A stretch of DNA of 64,000 nucleotides from positions 4,092,001 through 4,156,000 of the forward strand of contig NZ_CP131935.1 in the NCBI RefSeq assembly GCF_030704305.1. The letters are read 5' to 3'. This document shows, one piece after another, positions 56,645-64,000 of this stretch (positions are counted from its first letter, which is position 1; each line of letters opens with the position of its first letter). This stretch comes from Massilia sp. R2A-15. GTDB lineage: Bacteria > Pseudomonadota > Gammaproteobacteria > Burkholderiales > Burkholderiaceae_D. Made by a program: the position numbers and the translations under genes. The notes below the pieces were generated by a model. It had not been told where the DNA came from, made no database searches, and saw only the letters and a list, made by a program, of their open reading frames with translations.

Positions 56645-58024
56645 TCACTTGCCGATGCAGAAGCGCCCGAAGATCACGCCGAGCAAATCGTCCGACGAGA
56701 ACGCGCCCGTGATGCTCGACAGCTGCGCCTGCGCCAGCCGCAGTTCTTCGGCGAACAGGTCCAGCGACTGATCGGTCTGCGCTGCGTGCAGGGCGGCCAG
56801 GTCCAGGTGATCGCGCGCCGCGCGCAGCGCGATCAGGTGCCGTTCGCGCGCCAGGTACAGCGATTCGCCGGTCTGCTGCCAGCCGGCGATGCGCAACAGT
56901 TCGGCGCGCAGCAGGTCGATGCCGATGTGTTCGTGCGCCGACAGGTACACGTTGACCGCGTCCGCCGCCGGATCGACCGCCGGCTTGTGCCCCGACAGGT
57001 CGATCTTGTTCCAGATGCGCAGCACCGGTACGCCGGCGGGGAATGCGGCGCCGATATGCTCGTCGGCGCCGGTCGGGCCGTAGCCCGCGTCCAGCAGGTG
57101 CAGGATCACGTCGGCCTTGCCCACTTCGCCCCAGGTGCGCTCGATGCCGATGCGCTCAACCTGATCGACCGCTTCGTCGATGGTGCGGATGCCGGCCGTG
57201 TCGATGATGTGCAGCGGGATGCCTTCGATCTGGATGGTCTCGGTCACCTTGTCGCGCGTGGTGCCTGCGATCGGCGTGACGATCGCCACGTCGGCGCCGG
57301 CCAGCGAATTGAGTAGCGAGGACTTGCCCACGTTCGGCTGCCCCACCAGCACCACGTTCAGTCCTTCGCGCAGAAGCGCGCCTTGGGCCGCCTGCTTGAA
57401 CACCTTGTCGAGCGACCCGATGATGACGGCCAGCTGACCGCGCGCGTCGGATTTTTCGAGGAAGTCGATTTCCTCTTCCGGGAAATCGAGCGTCGCCTCG
57501 ACCAGCATGCGCAGGTTGATGGTCTGCTCCACCAGCGTGTGGATGGTCTTCGAGAACGCGCCAGACAGCGATTGCGTCGCCGATTTGGCCGCTGCTTCTG
57601 TGGAGGCGTCGATCAGGTCGGCCACCGCCTCGGCCTGGGCCAGGTCCAGCTTGTCGTTCAGGTAGGCGCGGCGCGTGAATTCGCCTGGCTCGGCCAGGCG
57701 CAGGCCGGATTCCGCGCCGGCTTCCAGCACGCGCGCGAGCAGCATCTGCAGCACCACCGGGCCGCCGTGGCCCTGCAGTTCCAGCACGTCCTCGCCGGTG
57801 TACGAGTGCGGGCCGGCGAACACCACCGCGATGCCCTGGTCGATCACGCTGCCGTCGGCGGCCTTGAAGTCGGTGTAGGTGGCGTGGCGCGGCTTGAGCG
57901 CGGCGCCCGGGAACAGCGCGGCGATCAGCGGCGCAAGGTCCTTGCCGGATGCGCGTACCACGCCGATGCCGCCGCGGCCCGGTGCGGTGGCGATGGCTGC
58001 GATGGGAGAAGAGTCGAGTTTCAT
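56645..58024 (-). CDS. mnmE: tRNA uridine-5-carboxymethylaminomethyl modification GTPase MnmE
   Basis: A 459-residue GTPase that, with MnmG, modifies wobble uridine 34 in certain tRNAs. It has an N-terminal formyl-tetrahydrofolate-binding domain (about 1-120) and a helical domain. The inserted G domain has P-loop [15 protein letters not shown] and DTAG. The C-terminal FCIGK motif carries the catalytic cysteine. Its place next to yidC at the origin is classical. A terminator and two repeats lie between it and yidC. Confidence 0.97.
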   Translation of the reverse strand: MKLDSSPIAAIATAPGRGGIGVVRASGKDLAPLIAALFPGAALKPRHATYTDFKAADGSVIDQGIAVVFAGPHSYTGEDVLELQGHGGPVVLQMLLARVLEAGAESGLRLAEPGEFTRRAYLNDKLDLAQAEAVADLIDASTEAAAKSATQSLSGAFSKTIHTLVEQTINLRMLVEATLDFPEEEIDFLEKSDARGQLAVIIGSLDKVFKQAAQGALLREGLNVVLVGQPNVGKSSLLNSLAGADVAIVTPIAGTTRDKVTETIQIEGIPLHIIDTAGIRTIDEAVDQVERIGIERTWGEVGKADVILHLLDAGYGPTGADEHIGAAFPAGVPVLRIWNKIDLSGHKPAVDPAADAVNVYLSAHEHIGIDLLRAELLRIAGWQQTGESLYLARERHLIALRAARDHLDLAALHAAQTDQSLDLFAEELRLAQAQLSSITGAFSSDDLLGVIFGRFCIGK

Positions 58025-58043
58025 GGTCAGATTGTAGATGATT

Positions 58044-58075
58044 GGGATCAGGTCCGGCGGAGCGACGGGGACGCC
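58044..58075. repeat. REP-like palindrome, degenerate long form (family A)
   Basis: GGATCAGGTCCGGCGGAGCGACGG type unit, like 9868..9910. It is upstream of mnmE. Confidence 0.55.
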
Positions 58076-58100
58076 GAGTCACCGCAGTGGAACGCGGCGT

Positions 58101-58131
58101 AAAAAAAGCCCGCGAATGTGCGGGCTTCTTC
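58101..58131 (-). terminator. yidC operon terminator
   Basis: Minus strand: AAGCCCGC-ACATTC-GCGGGCTT followed by Ts. It ends the rpmH-rnpA-yidD-yidC transcript before mnmE. Confidence 0.9.
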
Positions 58132-58140
58132 GTCGAAGAT

Positions 58141-58167
58141 GGGGTCAGGTCCGCAGGACCAGACCCC
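58141..58167. repeat. REP-like palindrome (family A)
   Basis: A GGGGTCAGGTCC-GCA-GGACCAGACCCC unit between yidC and its terminator. Confidence 0.85.
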
Positions 58168-58176
58168 GGGTATCGC

Positions 58177-59883
58177 TTACTTCGCCGGAGCGAATTTCTT
58201 CGTGATGACCCACTGCTGGCCGATCGACAGGATGTTGTTGACCACCCAGTACAGCACCAGGCCGGACGGGAAGAAGAAGAACATCAGCGAGAAGATCAGC
58301 GGCATCCACATCATCATCTTGGCCTGCATCGGATCGGCAGGCGCAGGATTGAGCTTGGTGGTGATGAACATCGAGATCGCGTACAGCACCGGCAGGATGA
58401 TCCATGGATCATGCTGCGACAAGTCCTGGATCCAGCCGAACCATGGCGCGCCGCGGAATTCGACCGACGCCTGCAGCACCCAGTACAGCGCGATAAACAC
58501 CGGCATCTGCACCAGGATCGGCAGGCAGCCGCCCAGCGGGTTGATCTTCTCGGTCTTGTACAGCTCCATCGTGGCCTGGTTCATCTTGGCCGGATCGTTC
58601 TTGTAGCGCTCGCGGATCGCCTGCATCTTCGGCGTCACCAGCTTGACCTTGGCCATGCTCCGGTAACCGGCGGCCGACAGCGGGAAGAACGCCAGCTTGA
58701 TCAGGATCGTGAAGGCGATGATGGTCCAGCCCCAGTTACCCAGCACGTTGTGCAGCTGGTTGATCACCCAGAAAATCGGCTTGGCGATGATCGTCAGGAA
58801 GCCATAGTCCTTGACCAGGTCGAGGCCAGGCGCGACGCTTTCGAGCAGCTTCTCGTCCTGCGGGCCCGAATACAGCTTGGCGTTATTGCTGACCGTGGCG
58901 CCCGGCGCGATGGTGCCCAGCGGCTGGATCGTGCTGATCGCGTAGCGGTTGGTGTCGACCTTGGCGGTCTCGATCGTGCGCGGCGTGTTCGGCTGCGGCA
59001 CGAAGGCCGACACGAAGAAGTGCTGCGAAATGGCGATCCAGCCGTCGTTCGACTTGGTCGCGTGTTCGGCGTGGCCGTTCTTCTCGATCTTGGCGAAGTC
59101 CAGCTTCTGGTACTTCTCTTCCGGCGTGTACAGGGTCGGGCCGGTGTAGCTGCTGTTGAAGTACGAGTCGCCTTCCGGCTTGTTACCGTCATGCAGAAGA
59201 CGCAGGTACAGCGACGGCGCAACCGGCGCCGCGCCGACGTTGGTCACGTCGTGGCGCAGGTCGATCACGTACGAACCCTTGTGGAAGGTGTAGGTCTTGG
59301 TCAGCTTGACGCCGCCCTGCTCGGACTCGAGAACCAGCTGCACTTCGTTGGCGCCATCGATCACGCGCGCGCCAGGCTTGGCGGTAAACATGGTGTTGTG
59401 ATTCGGGATGGCTGCGGCGCCGGTCAGGCCGGTCTGCGCCAAGTACTGGTGGCTCGCGCCTTCGTCGAACAGCACCTCGTTCTGGGTGTTGTCGGCACGA
59501 GGCTTGCACGCTTCGAACAGGCCGAAGCAGCCACCGAACCAGCCCGGATGGCCGGCCTTCTTAAACTTCAGCAGCTCGAGGCGGCGCACGACGCCGCCGG
59601 CGGTGTCGATGTCGGCCTTCAGCACGTCGGTGGTGATGGTGATGACTTCGCGCTTGGCTGGCTCCACTGCGGCCGGGGCGCCCGGCACGGCTGGCGCACC
59701 AGGAACGGCTGCCGTTGGCACGGCCGGCGCGGCGGTGCTGCCGGCAGGCGCCTGCGCGACCTTGGCCGGCGTGCGCGGACCGAAGAAGGACTGCCCGCCG
59801 TTCGCCACCATCCAGTCGTTCCACAGAACGAACAGCGAGACGGCGAACACGATCCACATGATGGTACGTTTATTGATTTCCAT
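58177..59883 (-). CDS. yidC: Membrane protein insertase YidC
   Basis: A 568-residue inner membrane insertase and chaperone that works with and without SecYEG. It has an N-terminal helix, a large periplasmic domain (about 60-350) with an Ala/Pro-rich linker near residues 40-75, and five C-terminal core helices with the conserved positive groove (GYRSMAKVKLVTPKMQAIRERY). It lies 24 bases after yidD in the rpmH-rnpA-yidD-yidC operon. Length and layout are as usual for Gram-negative bacteria. Confidence 0.97.
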   Translation of the reverse strand: MEINKRTIMWIVFAVSLFVLWNDWMVANGGQSFFGPRTPAKVAQAPAGSTAAPAVPTAAVPGAPAVPGAPAAVEPAKREVITITTDVLKADIDTAGGVVRRLELLKFKKAGHPGWFGGCFGLFEACKPRADNTQNEVLFDEGASHQYLAQTGLTGAAAIPNHNTMFTAKPGARVIDGANEVQLVLESEQGGVKLTKTYTFHKGSYVIDLRHDVTNVGAAPVAPSLYLRLLHDGNKPEGDSYFNSSYTGPTLYTPEEKYQKLDFAKIEKNGHAEHATKSNDGWIAISQHFFVSAFVPQPNTPRTIETAKVDTNRYAISTIQPLGTIAPGATVSNNAKLYSGPQDEKLLESVAPGLDLVKDYGFLTIIAKPIFWVINQLHNVLGNWGWTIIAFTILIKLAFFPLSAAGYRSMAKVKLVTPKMQAIRERYKNDPAKMNQATMELYKTEKINPLGGCLPILVQMPVFIALYWVLQASVEFRGAPWFGWIQDLSQHDPWIILPVLYAISMFITTKLNPAPADPMQAKMMMWMPLIFSLMFFFFPSGLVLYWVVNNILSIGQQWVITKKFAPAK

Positions 59884-59907
59884 TGAGGTATTAGTCAGCA
59901 GTTAGAT

Positions 59908-60168
59908 TCAGGGGTGGTGGCAACCGCAAGCGGTTGTGGAGTCGTGTTCGCCGCGCGCCGGCGGCACCAGGTCAACGCCGCCTTCGTTCCACGGATGGCA
60001 TTTGCAGACGCGGCGCAGCGACAGCAGCGAGCCGCGGGCGGCGCCGTGCACGCGCAGCGCCTCGATCGCATAGCTCGAGCAGCTTGGGTAAAAGCGGCAG
60101 TTCTGGCCCAGCATCGGTGACAGTATCAGCTGATACATCCGCATGACCCAGATAAGCAGGCGGCTCAT
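59908..60168 (-). CDS. yidD: Membrane protein insertion efficiency factor YidD
   Basis: An 86-residue amphipathic protein that helps YidC-dependent insertion. The family signature QNCRFYPSCSSYAIEAL and CKCHPWNEGG are present. The ATG overlaps the rnpA stop as ATGA. Confidence 0.95.
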   Translation of the reverse strand: MSRLLIWVMRMYQLILSPMLGQNCRFYPSCSSYAIEALRVHGAARGSLLSLRRVCKCHPWNEGGVDLVPPARGEHDSTTACGCHHP

Positions 60169-60551
60169 GGCGCCGGCGCCTTCTTCATTTGCGAAGCGAA
60201 CAGGCGCGAGATTTCGACGCGGATGGCTGCCTTCAGCGCCGCGTTGGTGGCCGGGCCGTCCTTGGCGTTGACCGGACGGGCCAGGCGCACGATGCAGTCG
60301 AGCGCCGGCAGCGCCGACACGCGAAACAGTTCGCGGGTGACGCGTTTGATCGTGTTGCGCGTGACGGCGCGCGGCGCGAATCGCTTGGCCACAACGACGC
60401 CCAGCCGCGCATGCGGCAGTTCGGTGGGGCGGGTGTAGAGCACGAAATGCGCCGTTTTTTGCGCCGGGCGCAAACGAAAAACGGATGAAAATTCATCCGT
60501 TTTAACGATGCGACGAACGCGCGCGAAGTCGTGTGAACCTTCGCTTGTCAT
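60165..60551 (-). CDS. rnpA: Ribonuclease P protein component
   Basis: A 128-residue protein that assists RNase P RNA in trimming tRNA 5' ends. It has the RNR-type motif RNTIKRVTRE and the N-terminal phenylalanine-rich cleft (DEFSSVF). It starts seven bases after the rpmH stop. Length is typical. Confidence 0.95.
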   Translation of the reverse strand: MTSEGSHDFARVRRIVKTDEFSSVFRLRPAQKTAHFVLYTRPTELPHARLGVVVAKRFAPRAVTRNTIKRVTRELFRVSALPALDCIVRLARPVNAKDGPATNAALKAAIRVEISRLFASQMKKAPAP

Positions 60552-60558
60552 GCGAGGC

Positions 60559-60693
60559 TTAGACAGCCAGGCGTTTGCGGCCCTTGGCGCGGCGAGCGTT
60601 CAGGACATCGCGGCCGCCACGGGTAGCCATACGAGCGCGGAAGCCGTGCGTGCGCTTGCGACGAACGACGGAAGGTTGGTAAGTACGTTTCAT
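60559..60693 (-). CDS. rpmH: 50S ribosomal protein L34
   Basis: A 44-residue basic protein (begins [18 protein letters not shown] and ends GRKRLAV). It has GAGAACTCC just before the ATG as its ribosome site. It is the first gene of the operon leaving the origin on the minus strand. Confidence 0.97.
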   Translation of the reverse strand: MKRTYQPSVVRRKRTHGFRARMATRGGRDVLNARRAKGRKRLAV

Positions 60694-60911
60694 GGAGTTC
60701 TCGCTTAAAGCAAAATAAAATGCAAAATCGGGTCTGACGTCCCGTCAGTTTGGGCGCAAATGACATTTCGCAGATGGTTAAGCCAGCGACACGCCATAGC
60801 AAACTACTCTTGTTGCCCGGAATACGGGCGGGGAACCCTGAATTAGACAGCATTTCGACCCGCCGTGTCAAGGCTGGCGTGGTTTTTCTTCCTGCGCCGC
60901 GGGCGGAGTCC

Positions 60912-60938
60912 GGGGTCTGGTCCCGCGGACCCGACCCC
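60912..60938. repeat. REP-like palindrome (family A)
   Basis: GGGGTCTGGTCC-CGCGG-ACCCGACCCC unit inside the rpmH-dnaA gap. Confidence 0.8.
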
Positions 60939-60990
60939 ATTTTGATCTTGCCATTCTGGCCTCCGAGACAACAAAAATAAGCGCAGCACC

Positions 60991-60999
60991 TGTGGATAA
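60991..60999 (+). promoter_or_regulatory. DnaA box
   Basis: TGTGGATAA, the exact complement of the consensus TTATCCACA. It lies 92 bases before dnaA and may serve initiation, dnaA autoregulation, or both. Confidence 0.8.
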
Positions 61000-61090
61000 C
61001 TTTGCCGGTCGCAGGTAGAATAGCGCGTTACGTGTGGCGCACGTCCGGGGCGGAACCGCCCTCCACACCTCAATTATCACAAGACGATTC

Positions 61091-62479
61091 ATGGAAAATT
61101 TCTGGCAGACCTGTTCCGCGCAGTTGGAACTGGAGCTGACACCGCAACAATTCAGTGCGTGGATCAAGCCGCTCGTCGCCCTCGACTACGAGGACGGCCG
61201 CTTGCGCATTGCCGCACCCAATCGCTTCAAGCTCGATTGGGTGAAGACGCAATTCGCCACCCGCATCACTGCCCTCGCCGCCCAGTACTGGGAAGCGCCG
61301 ATCGAAGTCCAGTTCGTGCTCGACCCGAAGAACGCGCTGCCGAAGAAAGTGGCTGGCGCCGTACCTGCGCCGCAATCGAACGGCATGCAGGGAGATCCGC
61401 GCGACGCCGCTCCGGTTGCGCCGGCGCCGGACAACATCGCCAATTCGCCGCGCCGCGAGCAAAGCCGCATCAACACCGACCTGACGTTCGACAGCTTCGT
61501 GACCGGTAAGGCCAACCAGCTGGCGCGCGCCGCCGCGATCCAGGTGGCGAACAATCCGGGCGTGTCGTACAACCCGCTGTTCTTCTACGGCGGCGTGGGC
61601 CTCGGCAAGACCCACCTGATCCACGCGATCGGCAACCAGGTGATGGCAGACCAGCCGGGCGCGCGCATCCGCTACATCCACGCCGAGCAGTATGTGCGCG
61701 ACGTGGTGACGGCGTACCAGCGCAAGGGCTTCGACGACTTCAAGCACTACTACCACTCGCTCGACATGCTGCTGATCGACGATATTCAGTTCTTCGGCGG
61801 GAAGAGCCGCACGCAGGAAGAGTTCTTCTATGCGTTCGAGGCGCTGATCGCGGCGAAGAAGCAGATCATCATCACCAGCGACACGTATCCGAAAGAGATC
61901 ACGGGCATGGACGACCGCCTGATCTCGCGCTTCGACTCCGGCCTGACGGTGGCCATCGAGCCGCCGGAGCTGGAGATGCGGGTGGCGATTCTGCTGAAAA
62001 AAGCCAATTCGGAAGGCGTGAATTTTTCGGACGACGTGGCGTTCTTCGTGGCCAAGCACCTGCGCTCGAACGTGCGCGAGCTCGAAGGCGCGCTGCGCAA
62101 GATCCTGGCGTACTCGCGCTTCCACGGCAAGGACATCACCATCGACGTGGTGAAGGAAGCGCTGAAGGACCTGCTGTCGGTGCAGAACCGCCAGATCTCG
62201 GTGGAGAACATCCAGAAGACGGTCGCGGACTTCTTCAACATCAAGGTCGCCGACATGTACTCGAAGCGCCGGCCGGCCAACATCGCGCGGCCGCGCCAGA
62301 TCGCGATGTACCTGGCGAAGGAGCTGACGCAAAAGAGCCTGCCGGAGATCGGCGAACTGTTTGGCGGACGCGATCACACCACCGTGCTGCACGCGGTGCG
62401 CAAGATCGCGCTGGACCGCACCAAGAACGCCGAGTGCAACCACGAGCTGCACGTGCTGGAGCAGACGCTGAAAGGCTGA
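61091..62479 (+). CDS. dnaA: Chromosomal replication initiator DnaA
   Basis: A 462-residue AAA+ initiator. It has domain I ([16 protein letters not shown]), a Pro/Ala-rich domain II (about 90-130), domain III with Walker [11 protein letters not shown] and Walker [11 protein letters not shown], and domain IV with the DnaA-box-binding signature [11 protein letters not shown]. The start MENFW matches the family; an upstream frame to 61034 is not used. An inverted repeat doublet follows the stop. Confidence 0.98.
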   Translation: MENFWQTCSAQLELELTPQQFSAWIKPLVALDYEDGRLRIAAPNRFKLDWVKTQFATRITALAAQYWEAPIEVQFVLDPKNALPKKVAGAVPAPQSNGMQGDPRDAAPVAPAPDNIANSPRREQSRINTDLTFDSFVTGKANQLARAAAIQVANNPGVSYNPLFFYGGVGLGKTHLIHAIGNQVMADQPGARIRYIHAEQYVRDVVTAYQRKGFDDFKHYYHSLDMLLIDDIQFFGGKSRTQEEFFYAFEALIAAKKQIIITSDTYPKEITGMDDRLISRFDSGLTVAIEPPELEMRVAILLKKANSEGVNFSDDVAFFVAKHLRSNVRELEGALRKILAYSRFHGKDITIDVVKEALKDLLSVQNRQISVENIQKTVADFFNIKVADMYSKRRPANIARPRQIAMYLAKELTQKSLPEIGELFGGRDHTTVLHAVRKIALDRTKNAECNHELHVLEQTLKG

Positions 62480-62487
62480 TGAAGTTA

Positions 62488-62559
62488 GGGGTCTGGTCCT
62501 GCGGACCTGACCCCATCTTTGAAGTCGCAAATGGGGTCAGGTCCGCAGGACCAGACCCC
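62488..62559. repeat. Inverted doublet of family A palindromes
   Basis: Two units (62488..62514 and 62533..62559) are exact inverted copies of each other over about 30 bases, separated by an 18-base loop. Each unit is itself an imperfect palindrome. They lie between dnaA and dnaN. Confidence 0.9.
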
Positions 62560-62688
62560 CTATATTTAGCCACGGCAATTTCTGGCAAAATAGCAATGCA
62601 GAGACGGGCGCCCGCACGGCCCCGGGCAGTAACAAAAAAGTAATAAAAGCAGCAACCAGTATTTACGATCAACCTACCGAGGATAACT

Positions 62689-63795
62689 ATGCAATTGGTC
62701 AAAACCACCCGAGATACCCTTCTCCGGCCACTGCAGATCGTGAGCGGTATTGTCGAGCGTCGGCACACTATGCCGATTCTGGCCAATATCCTCATCCGCA
62801 AGGACGGCGAAAGCGTCTCGTTCCTGTCGACCGACACCGAAGTGCAGATCACCACGCACGCCCAGATCGGCTCGGGCGCCGAGGTCGCCGGCACCACCGT
62901 CGCCGCGCGCAAGCTGCTCGACATCCTGCGCGCGCTGCCTGAATCGGGCGACGTCACGATGACGCTGCTGAACAAGCGCCTGACCGTGCAGACCGGTAAA
63001 TCGCGCTTCGCGCTGCAGACGCTGGCGGCCGAGGAATTCCCGACCGTGTCGGTCGCGGACACCTACAACGCCACCGTCACGCTGCCGCAGAAGACGCTCA
63101 AGCACCTGTTCCAGATGGTGCACTTCTCGATGGCGCAGCAGGACATCCGCTACTACCTGAACGGCCTGCTGCTGGTGCTCGACGGCCGCAACGTCATCGC
63201 CGTGGCGACCGACGGCCACCGCCTGGCGTTCTGCCAGGTCGAGACCGAGCAGGAATTCACGCGCCAGGAAGTGATCATCCCGCGCAAGACCATCATCGAA
63301 CTTCAGCGCCTGCTGGAAGAGAGCGACGAGACGGTCCAGCTGGATATCGCCGCGAGCCAGGTCAAGCTGACCTTCGCCGACATCGAACTGGTGTCCAAGC
63401 TGGTCGAGGGCAAATTCCCCGACTACACGCGCGTGATCCCGAAGGGCTACAAGAACGACTTCACGATCGGCCGCGACGAATTGCTGCGTTCCCTGCAGCG
63501 CGCCGCGATCATGACGAGCGATAAATTCAAGGGCGTCCGTTGCATCATCACGCCGGGCAGCATGAAGATCAGCTCGACCAACGCCGACCAGGAAGAAGCG
63601 GTTGAAGAACTCGAGATCGACTACGGCGGCGACTCGGTCGACATCGGCTTCAACGTCACCTACCTGCTCGACGTGCTGAATAATTTGAAGTGCGACCAGA
63701 TCAACATCGCGCTGGGCGATTCCAATTCGTCGGCGCTGATTTCGATTCCGGACAACGCCGACTTCAAGTACGTCGTCATGCCGATGCGGATTTAA
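62689..63795 (+). CDS. dnaN: DNA polymerase III beta subunit (sliding clamp)
   Basis: A 368-residue clamp that tethers polymerase III to DNA, with three tandem clamp domains of about 120 residues. The start MQLVKTTRDTLLRPLQIVSGIVE and the end DNADFKYVVMPMRI are characteristic. It lies 209 bases after dnaA, with the repeat doublet and an AT-rich likely promoter at about 62620-62670. GAGGA stands before the ATG. Confidence 0.98.
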   Translation: MQLVKTTRDTLLRPLQIVSGIVERRHTMPILANILIRKDGESVSFLSTDTEVQITTHAQIGSGAEVAGTTVAARKLLDILRALPESGDVTMTLLNKRLTVQTGKSRFALQTLAAEEFPTVSVADTYNATVTLPQKTLKHLFQMVHFSMAQQDIRYYLNGLLLVLDGRNVIAVATDGHRLAFCQVETEQEFTRQEVIIPRKTIIELQRLLEESDETVQLDIAASQVKLTFADIELVSKLVEGKFPDYTRVIPKGYKNDFTIGRDELLRSLQRAAIMTSDKFKGVRCIITPGSMKISSTNADQEEAVEELEIDYGGDSVDIGFNVTYLLDVLNNLKCDQINIALGDSNSSALISIPDNADFKYVVMPMRI

Positions 63796-63813
63796 AGCAC
63801 AGCCGGCAGCATC

Positions 63814-63884
63814 GGGGTCTGGTCCTGCGGACCTGACCCCATCTTGATTCGGAAAATGGGGTCAGGTCCGCAGGACCAGACCCC
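63814..63884. repeat. Inverted doublet of family A palindromes
   Basis: Two units (63814..63840 and 63858..63884) form a perfect inverted repeat of about 30 bases around a 17-base loop, between dnaN and gyrB. It has the same layout as the doublet after dnaA. Confidence 0.9.
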
Positions 63885-63922
63885 GCGATACATTCAGTAG
63901 TCGATTTTTGAGAAAGCAGTCC

Positions 63923-64000
63923 ATGTCCGAGAACACACCACCAGCAGTCCCCGCGAAAGAGCAAGAGTACGGCGCCGCCCAGATTCAAATCCTGGAAGGT
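63923..64000 (+). CDS. gyrB: DNA gyrase subunit B, 5' end only
   Basis: The first 26 codons (MSENTPPAVPAKEQEYGAAQIQILEG) match the start of GyrB, the ATPase subunit of gyrase. The gene runs off the window. Its place after dnaN agrees with the usual dnaA-dnaN-gyrB order. Confidence 0.9.
   Translation, partial: MSENTPPAVPAKEQEYGAAQIQILEG

Larger units (their letters stand above)
60694..61090. other. rpmH-dnaA intergenic, candidate oriC
   Basis: About 400 bases separate divergent rpmH and dnaA. It holds one perfect DnaA box, one family A repeat, a small CTGACG/CGTCAG hairpin at 60734-60748, and moderately AT-rich patches near 60705-60725 and 60960-60980. Gene polarity flips here, which suits an origin, but only one perfect box is visible, so this may be only the dnaA promoter region. 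Confidence 0.55.

Overview
This window reads as the left flank and replication origin of a high-GC betaproteobacterial chromosome, most likely Oxalobacteraceae and Massilia-like. That placement rests on the 16S sequence, the style of the betaproteobacterial genes, and the dense short palindromic intergenic repeats; it is an inference without a database search. The right end carries the classic origin block: mnmE, yidC, yidD, rnpA and rpmH on the minus strand facing dnaA, dnaN and the start of gyrB on the plus strand. One perfect DnaA box lies in the rpmH-dnaA gap.

Region 1 (1-13 kb) holds metabolic and envelope genes: a Tat-exported PhoD-like phosphatase, two tandem long-chain acyl-CoA ligases (fadD), a lipoprotein metallopeptidase overlapping a molybdopterin oxidoreductase, an M20 amidohydrolase, a beta-hydroxyacid dehydrogenase, a PagL-like lipid A deacylase and a DHA2-type MFS exporter.

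Region 2 (13-41 kb) has three nearly identical rRNA operons (16S, tRNA-Ile, tRNA-Ala, 23S, 5S). All are on the minus strand, so they are co-directional with replication leaving the origin. Each has a near-identical promoter, boxA elements and a hairpin terminator. rrn1 (left) ends in two 5S genes, each with its own terminator. Two same-strand cargo blocks sit between the operons. Between rrn1 and rrn2 are a penicillin-acylase-family lipoprotein, an M43 metalloprotease with a seven-repeat beta-propeller, and a coupled small protein. Between rrn2 and rrn3 is a three-gene SMC-like operon, jetA-jetB-jetC (Wadjet/MksFEB type). It has no jetD nuclease, no room for its own promoter after the rrn3 terminator, and its last stop codon lies about 20 bp from the rrn2 -35 box. 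This is the most unusual system in the window.

Region 3 (41-56.6 kb) holds a B12-binding radical SAM protein, an Mla/MCE lipid-transport operon (STAS-MlaE fusion, MlaF, MlaD, auxiliary lipoprotein) running into a VanZ-like protein, a thioredoxin-like ferredoxin, alpha/beta hydrolases, a D-Ala-D-Ala carboxypeptidase, an aldo/keto reductase with a CsoR-like regulator, a phosphatidylserine synthase-like enzyme, a CAP-domain lipoprotein, an HPt protein and smaller genes.

A family of about 27-bp imperfect palindromes (GGGGTCAGGTCC...) punctuates intergenic gaps throughout. It appears as inverted doublets just after dnaA and dnaN.
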